In this document: positions 14,709 through 18,968 of the stretch, piece by piece
Position numbering within the stretch: the first letter of the stretch is position 1
Layout of the letters: each line of letters starts with the position of its first letter
Assembly (NCBI GenBank): GCA_022360275.1
Contig: JAKSDC010000102.1
Span: forward strand, 1-18,968
Direction: 5' to 3'
Length of the DNA: 18,968 nucleotides
DNA from: Chlorobiales bacterium
Lineage (GTDB): Bacteria; Bacteroidota; Chlorobiia; Chlorobiales; Chlorobiaceae
Notes under the pieces: generated by a model
What the model saw: the letters and a program-made list of their open reading frames with translations, nothing else
What the model was told of the DNA's origin: nothing
Databases searched by the model: none
Program-made: the position numbers and the translations under genes

Positions 14709-14963
14709 CTAATCCTTGAAGCGTTTGCCGATAGGCTTTTCCGGCCGTGCATAACCGGAAACTTCCGGGGAGGATCCTTTCAGTCCTGCTGAGCCGGCTC
14801 CGCCGTAAAGATAGGGGTAGGCATTCGAGCCCAGCCGCTTTGTGGTTTTACCGATATTTTCCAATGCGTCACCGACGACCCACCAATGGCCGTCTATGAA
14901 GACCTCGAGAAATCTTCCATATGCTTCCGCCCCGTTGACAAATGCTCCGGAATTCTTGTTCAT
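14709..14963 (-). CDS. csmE: Chlorosome baseplate protein paralogue, CsmE-like (CsmA family)
   Basis: An 84-residue precursor of the CsmA family, whose main member binds bacteriochlorophyll a and forms the chlorosome baseplate. The family core is clear: AEAYGRFLEVFIDGHWWVVGDAL with His26 matching the pigment-ligand His25 of CsmA, then ENIGKTTKRLGSNAYPYLYGG. The C-terminal SSPEVSGYARPEKPIGKRFKD-like tail begins at Ser64 and matches the propeptide removed from CsmA, so a mature form of about 63 residues is inferred. Differences from CsmA (WW after GH, a longer Gly/Ala segment, the MNKNSGAFV start) point to CsmE rather than CsmA. It has its own promoter and terminator. A GGGAAA sequence lies upstream of the ATG. 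Confidence 0.93.
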   Translation of the reverse strand: MNKNSGAFVNGAEAYGRFLEVFIDGHWWVVGDALENIGKTTKRLGSNAYPYLYGGAGSAGLKGSSPEVSGYARPEKPIGKRFKD

Positions 14964-15009
14964 GTTCGTTTCCCGTTAAGGATTGGGATATTGCAAGGGT
15001 ATCTGGGGA

Positions 15010-15038
15010 AATTTAGGGAAATAATAACTGAGAAGCAA
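15010..15038 (-). promoter_or_regulatory. csmE promoter
   Basis: On the minus strand TTGCTT (15038-15033) and TAAATT (15015-15010) are exactly 17 bases apart, about 45 bases ahead of the csmE start. The -10 box is identical to that of csmD. Confidence 0.6.
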
Positions 15039-15054
15039 GGCTTTTTCTTTTCTC

Positions 15055-16497
15055 TTACAACCGATATTTGGCGACAACAGGTTTCCGGTTGTATCGGCTG
15101 TCGAGCGGCGCCTCGGGGAAAAAGCTTTCGACAAGCCAGGTGACCGCAATATTTACCATGACGGAAGAAGCAATATACCAGGTCCAGGCCACGTCGGTAT
15201 ACCCCAGAGCAAATACCGACATCATACCTGCGAGCAGGCCCGTTGCAAGGCTCGGGGTGTGAAAATTTCTGCCGCTGCCGGAGAGCAGGAACAATCCGAG
15301 CAGGCCTCCGTAAGTGAACGAGGCGATTTTGAGCCCCAGTACCACAATGGCGCTGTCGCTTTCGTCAAAAACCAGCGCGATGCTTATAAGCACGGTTGCC
15401 CAGCCGAGGCTTATCAGTCTTGAACGGTTCAGTGAGGCTTTGCCCCCGAGCAGGTCCGTGACTGTCGATGAAGCAAGGGAATTGATAGAGGAACTGAGCG
15501 TTGACATTGCTGCCGAAAGAACACCGGCAAGCAGCAGGCCTTTAAGCCCGACGGGCAGGTGGTTGACAATGAACGAGGCGAACTCCCGGTCTTTTTCAAC
15601 CTGCATGTCACCGAGAAAAAGATAGATCAGCGACCCTGCAAGCAGGAATACCATGAACTGCAGAAAAACGAAAAAACCGCTTCCAATCATGGCTTTTTTA
15701 GCGGCACTCAGGTTTTTGCAGCCAAGCACACGCTGGACCATCATGTAGTCGACTCCATGGGAAGCAAATGAAAGGAGTATGCCGCCCGTAAAGGCACTGA
15801 AAAATGCCCAGGGTTCGGAAAAAAGACGCCAGTCATGATTAATGATTTTCAACTTCCCTTGTTCGGCAAGGTTTCCTAACGTTTCGGACACACCGGTGTC
15901 AAGGTTTGCTGCGATAAATGCGATCGCGATGATCCCTCCGAAAAGGTAGAGGACGAACTGGATGCTGTCGACCCACACGATTGTTCGTATGCCGCCTGCA
16001 AGCGTATAGACCAGTGTGACTATACCGATAATCAGCACTGAAACGCTGAGAGGCCAGCCGGTAACCACTTCCACTACAACTGCAGTTGCAAGGAACCGCA
16101 CGCCGTCTGCGAGAATCCTGGTTACCAGAAAAACCGTCGAGGCAAGTTTCTGCATAGAAGAACCGAAACGCCTGCCGATTACTTCGTAGATGGAGTCTAC
16201 CCCTTCACGGAAGTAGACAGGGAGAAGGACAGCGCTGACCAGAATTCGGCCGAAAATATAACCGAGCGCAAGCTGCAGAAAAGTCCAGTCACCCCGGAAG
16301 GCAATGCCGGGAACACTCACGAACGTCAAAACCGATGTCTCGGTTGCCACAATGGAAAACATGGCGACTATCCATGGCAGGTTGCGCCCCCCCAGGAAAT
16401 AATCGCCGGTTGTTTTGTTGCTTTGTCCCTGCCAGATACCGTAAACGGCCATGGCGGCAAGGAAGCATATGATAATGGCAAGATCAAGAGCCTGCAT
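15055..16497 (-). CDS. Sodium:solute symporter (SSS family)
   Basis: A 480-residue membrane protein with about 13 hydrophobic helices and the LeuT-fold text of the SSS family. It has GDYFLGGRNLPWIVAMFSIVATETS in helices 1-2, where the Ser/Thr residues line the sodium and substrate path. It also has GGIRTIVWVDSIQFVLYLFGG, and the VLSAAMSTLSSSINSLASSTVTD segment typical of helix 8 with its sodium-site Ser residues. It imports a small solute with sodium. The gene starts 26 bases after the NamZ-like gene ends on the same strand, so they are probably one transcript. Given that neighbour and the AmgK/MurU-like genes upstream, an amino sugar or muropeptide-derived substrate is inferred; the sequence alone does not show it. 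Confidence 0.93.
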   Translation of the reverse strand: MQALDLAIIICFLAAMAVYGIWQGQSNKTTGDYFLGGRNLPWIVAMFSIVATETSVLTFVSVPGIAFRGDWTFLQLALGYIFGRILVSAVLLPVYFREGVDSIYEVIGRRFGSSMQKLASTVFLVTRILADGVRFLATAVVVEVVTGWPLSVSVLIIGIVTLVYTLAGGIRTIVWVDSIQFVLYLFGGIIAIAFIAANLDTGVSETLGNLAEQGKLKIINHDWRLFSEPWAFFSAFTGGILLSFASHGVDYMMVQRVLGCKNLSAAKKAMIGSGFFVFLQFMVFLLAGSLIYLFLGDMQVEKDREFASFIVNHLPVGLKGLLLAGVLSAAMSTLSSSINSLASSTVTDLLGGKASLNRSRLISLGWATVLISIALVFDESDSAIVVLGLKIASFTYGGLLGLFLLSGSGRNFHTPSLATGLLAGMMSVFALGYTDVAWTWYIASSVMVNIAVTWLVESFFPEAPLDSRYNRKPVVAKYRL

Positions 16498-16523
16498 GTG
16501 CTGTGCTGTTCAGCCGGATTTGT

Positions 16524-17687
16524 TTACCGATACATATGATACTTTTTTTTGACGGGCAGGAATGCGCGTTCATCTGCTCTCCATGATTCCCTGATGTCCG
16601 TAAAAGGGTGTCTGCTTTCAATCATGCCTCGGAGTGTAGCGCTCCCGTATAAAAGATCGAAAGCCGGGTGCAGGTCGTTGAATTCATAAACCTCGCGAAG
16701 AAAACGGAGTTTTTCAGGATACAGCGCGTGCAGTACGGTTGTAAGAGCGACAGCGGTCGTAAAGGGGCGAAAAAGATCCGGGTCGGTGACATGGAGGAAG
16801 ATCCCGCCGACAACTTCGTCCTTGTACTTGTGGAATGAGGGTTTAAAGTAGACCGGGCGGAACAGGACTCCTTCAATGTCAAGTTTTGCAAGCTCCGTAG
16901 CGCAGGCATCCGGTTCAATGAACGGGGCTCCAACGTGCAGGAACGGAGTTGTCGTTCCTCTGCCTTCCGATACATTCAGGCCTTCGAAAAGGCACATGCC
17001 CGGATAAACCAGGGCTGTTTCCCATGTCGGCATGTTCGGTGAAGGCACTACCCACTGAATCCCTGTTTGAGGAAAATGCATCGGGCGTTTCCAGCCCTGC
17101 ATGGGGACAACACGCAGGTTTACATCGAGCTTCATGTGATCGAGATACAACCGTGCAAGTTCTCCTGCTGTCATGCCGTGACGGGGGGGCACCGGAAGTA
17201 CCCCGACAAATGAGCGGAAAGCTGTATCGGGAAGAGGGCCTTCGACAGCTTGGCCTCCAAGCGGATTCGGCCGGTCAAGAACAAGCATCTCAATATCAAG
17301 ACCGTGTACGGCCTCCATGAAAAGGGCAAGTGTATTGATATAGGTGTAGTATCTCGAGCCGATATCCTGTATGTCGAAAAGTACCAGGTCGATATCCTGC
17401 AGAAAGCTTGTATCGGGTAGGAGCGAGTCGGCGGAGTTACCGTAGAGGCTGATGACATCGTATCCGGCAGCGGGCTGAAGAGTTACAGCCGCTTGGTCCT
17501 GCTCGGTCGAGAAAAGGCCGTGTTCCGGCGAGAAAATCCTTTTCAGGGTAATACCCTGTTTTTGCAGCTCCAGCCAGGAGTATTTCAGGTCAAGGGTAAC
17601 CGATGTCTGGTTTGCAATCAGGGCTATGCTTCTTTTTTTCAGTTGATCCGTATCCCGGAGAAGTATATCGAGGCCGTTGAATACCAT
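16524..17687 (-). CDS. namZ: Exo-beta-N-acetylmuramidase NamZ-like (DUF1343)
   Basis: A 387-residue DUF1343 protein. NamZ of Bacillus releases MurNAc from the non-reducing end of peptidoglycan fragments. Conserved blocks are all present: RIFSPEHGLFS with the proposed catalytic Glu, DLVLFDIQDIGSRYYTYI, LVLDRPNPLGG, and the pair WVVPSPNMPTWETALVYPG and FEGLNVSEGRGTTTPF. The C-terminal domain with GGIFLHVTD and DLHPAFDLLYGS is also typical. No signal peptide is visible at the N-terminus (MVFNGLDILLRDTDQLKKRS), unlike the secreted Bacillus enzyme, so it may act in the cytoplasm. The start lacks a clear ribosome-binding site, so an error in the start is possible, although no better one is seen. 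It lies between a MurU-like gene and a symporter. Confidence 0.9.
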   Translation of the reverse strand: MVFNGLDILLRDTDQLKKRSIALIANQTSVTLDLKYSWLELQKQGITLKRIFSPEHGLFSTEQDQAAVTLQPAAGYDVISLYGNSADSLLPDTSFLQDIDLVLFDIQDIGSRYYTYINTLALFMEAVHGLDIEMLVLDRPNPLGGQAVEGPLPDTAFRSFVGVLPVPPRHGMTAGELARLYLDHMKLDVNLRVVPMQGWKRPMHFPQTGIQWVVPSPNMPTWETALVYPGMCLFEGLNVSEGRGTTTPFLHVGAPFIEPDACATELAKLDIEGVLFRPVYFKPSFHKYKDEVVGGIFLHVTDPDLFRPFTTAVALTTVLHALYPEKLRFLREVYEFNDLHPAFDLLYGSATLRGMIESRHPFTDIRESWRADERAFLPVKKKYHMYR

Positions 17688-17715
17688 GTAAAGAGTGGGA
17701 AATGTTGATTTGTTG

Positions 17716-17741
17716 AGCTGAACTGTTGAACCTGTTCAGCT
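17716..17741. promoter_or_regulatory. Inverted repeat upstream of namZ
   Basis: AGCTGAAC (17716-17723) and GTTCAGCT (17734-17741) form an 8-bp perfect dyad with a 10-base centre, 29 bases ahead of the namZ start. The lack of a T-run argues against a terminator; a regulator-binding site is possible. Confidence 0.4.
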
Positions 17742-17840
17742 TTCAGATTAAGGACATTACATGCTGAAAGTCCGGTTCGCGTCACAAGTATGGACAAATG
17801 GCACGGAGCTTTTTGTCGTCGGTAGTATAGGTAAAATTAC

Positions 17841-18773
17841 TCATTTCAGGGAGAGTCTGCCTTCCGGAAACGCAATCATTCGATCCAGAACCTCGTTTTT
17901 GGCAATGGTTGTTTCCGGCAGAACTACAGAGTGCCGGATCGATGCGCCTTCTTCAATATGGCAATCTCTGCCGATTACCGATTGGTGAACCGTTGCGTCA
18001 GCGGCAACCAATGCACTTGGGGAGAGCGTGTGCGGCCCGGTTCCAAGTTGGCGGGTTACCCGTTCGCCGATTTCAAGAATGTTTTCCGTGTTTTCGATGT
18101 TTGCCTGCCATAAACTTTCCGGTGTGCCTATATCCTGCCAGAATCCCTCGTGGCTGAAATAGCCGAGGCTTTCATGTGTAATAAGCCCGGTAAATCCTGT
18201 ATCGACGATACTTGAAAACCCTTTGGAAAGATATCGGAAAATCGACGGGCCGAGCACGGCGGCACCGGCATAAATGTATTCCGAGCGTAATCCGGTGTTT
18301 CGCATGTTTCTGAAATCCCATACACGCTCCTTGTCAATGCCGACATCACCGATTGTTTTTGCTTCAGGTGTTTTGTACAGTATGAGCGAACCAGCGTTGT
18401 TGCTGCTATTGTAAGAGTCGATAAACGATTTCAGGTTGAAATCGGCAATGATGTCACTGTTGATAAGAATAAAAGGCTCGTTGTCGAGCATGTTCTCACA
18501 GTGCTTGAGGCCTCCGCCGGTTCCAAGAATGGAGGTTTCCTCCGAAATATGAATATCCATGCCGAAACTGCTGTTGTCGAAGAAAAAACGACCGATACGT
18601 TCGGCATGATGATGGACGTTGCAGATAACGGTATCGATTCCTGCTTCCTTGAGGAGCGAAAGAGTATAACAGATAGAGGGAAGGTTAAGAACGGGTATGA
18701 GAGGTTTCGGGGTAACATCCGTTATCGGCCTGAGACGCGAGCCGAGCCCTGCTGCAAGAATGAACGCTTTCAT
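17841..18773 (-). CDS. murU: MurU-like sugar-phosphate nucleotidyltransferase
   Basis: A 310-residue nucleotidyltransferase. The N-terminus has the pyrophosphorylase signature AGLGSRLRPITDVTPKPLIP. It is followed by IDTVICNVHHHAERI, the GTGGGLKHC substrate loop, the metal-binding FILINSDIIAD, and GFWQDIGTPESLWQAN. MurU proteins of Pseudomonas make UDP-MurNAc from MurNAc-1-phosphate but are about 220 residues. This one adds a C-terminal left-handed beta-helix of hexapeptides (about 245-300: SALVAADATVHQSVIGRDCH and on). It could instead be a mannose- or glucose-1-phosphate nucleotidyltransferase. MurU is favoured because its start overlaps (ATGA) the stop of an AmgK-like kinase and a NamZ gene follows. 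The call of family is firm; the substrate is inferred. Confidence 0.8.
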   Translation of the reverse strand: MKAFILAAGLGSRLRPITDVTPKPLIPVLNLPSICYTLSLLKEAGIDTVICNVHHHAERIGRFFFDNSSFGMDIHISEETSILGTGGGLKHCENMLDNEPFILINSDIIADFNLKSFIDSYNSSNNAGSLILYKTPEAKTIGDVGIDKERVWDFRNMRNTGLRSEYIYAGAAVLGPSIFRYLSKGFSSIVDTGFTGLITHESLGYFSHEGFWQDIGTPESLWQANIENTENILEIGERVTRQLGTGPHTLSPSALVAADATVHQSVIGRDCHIEEGASIRHSVVLPETTIAKNEVLDRMIAFPEGRLSLK

Positions 18774-18968
18774 CGTTTGAATTGGGCCAGAATGTTCAGA
18801 ATGATCTCGCCCGATCTGGCAAGCTCTGGCTGCCTTTCGATATATCCGGGGAGATAGGAAAGTGTCGGAGCTATATACTGTTCGAATTCTTTTTTCCCAA
18901 GATTGTATGCCTGGTTGAAAAACGTTCCGAGAGCCTTGATGTTTCTCTGAAATGCCGTGAGGTCGAAC
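18770..18968 (-). CDS. amgK: AmgK-like sugar kinase, aminoglycoside phosphotransferase fold (C-terminal part)
   Basis: The last 65 codons of a gene whose start lies outside the window. The visible part begins FDLTAFQRNIKALGTFFNQA and continues with a helical TLSYLPGYIERQPEL stretch and a basic end QFKR. The (F/Q)QRN(I/L)KALG block is characteristic of the C-terminal region of AmgK and related phosphotransferases, which add phosphate to the anomeric carbon of MurNAc or GlcNAc. The stop TGA shares bases with the ATG of the MurU-like gene (ATGA), so the two are translationally coupled, as the kinase and uridylyltransferase of the recycling pathway would need. The catalytic core is not visible, so the call rests on this tail and on context. 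Confidence 0.7.
   Translation of the reverse strand, partial: FDLTAFQRNIKALGTFFNQAYNLGKKEFEQYIAPTLSYLPGYIERQPELARSGEIILNILAQFKR

Noticed and set aside
17761..17988. 75-codon + strand frame
   Set aside because: It overlaps the 3' end of the MurU-like gene in antisense and shows no protein-like features.

Overview
The window looks like a chromosome segment of a green sulfur bacterium (Chlorobiaceae). The main evidence is a pair of chlorosome envelope genes at about 14.1-15.0 kb. One is a CsmA-type precursor (CsmE-like) with the GHW bacteriochlorophyll-binding motif and the SSPEVSGYA C-terminal propeptide; the other is a CsmC/CsmD-type protein. The genus cannot be fixed from sequence alone. No rRNA, tRNA, CRISPR array or intact mobile element was seen.

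Region 1 (1-7596, all + strand) reads as one cluster that makes and exports a lipid-like molecule. In order it holds a FabL-type short-chain reductase (5' end outside the window), a membrane-anchored sulfotransferase, a LolD/MacB-type ABC ATPase, a chalcone-synthase-like condensing enzyme, a FtsX/LolE-type permease, a LolA-like periplasmic carrier and a predicted outer-membrane beta-barrel. The condensing enzyme keeps the nucleophilic Cys but has lost the catalytic His and Asn. Together the genes could build, sulfate and move a product from inner membrane to outer membrane. This is the best candidate for an undescribed system in the window.

Region 2 (7651-13840) is mixed housekeeping and accessory content: an RlpA-like lipoprotein (-), an ArsA/Get3-type ATPase fused to an Hsp20-like domain (+), a small basic conserved protein (+), a small hypothetical protein (-), an exported pentapeptide-repeat protein built from a tandem duplication (-), an EamA/DMT transporter (-) and an atypical SDR/NmrA-like NAD(P)-binding protein (+). 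A terminator-like dyad and a small MITE-like inverted-repeat element lie between the last of these and the chlorosome genes.

Region 3 (14109-14963, - strand) is csmE followed by csmD. Each has a readable promoter with the same TAAATT -10 box, and a strong intrinsic terminator sits between them.

Region 4 (15055-18968, - strand) looks like a peptidoglycan-sugar salvage locus. In transcription order it holds the C-terminus of an AmgK-like sugar kinase, a MurU-like nucleotidyltransferase (ATGA overlap with the kinase), a NamZ/DUF1343 exo-muramidase and a sodium:solute symporter. Together they suggest release or uptake of MurNAc and its conversion to UDP-MurNAc in a photoautotroph.
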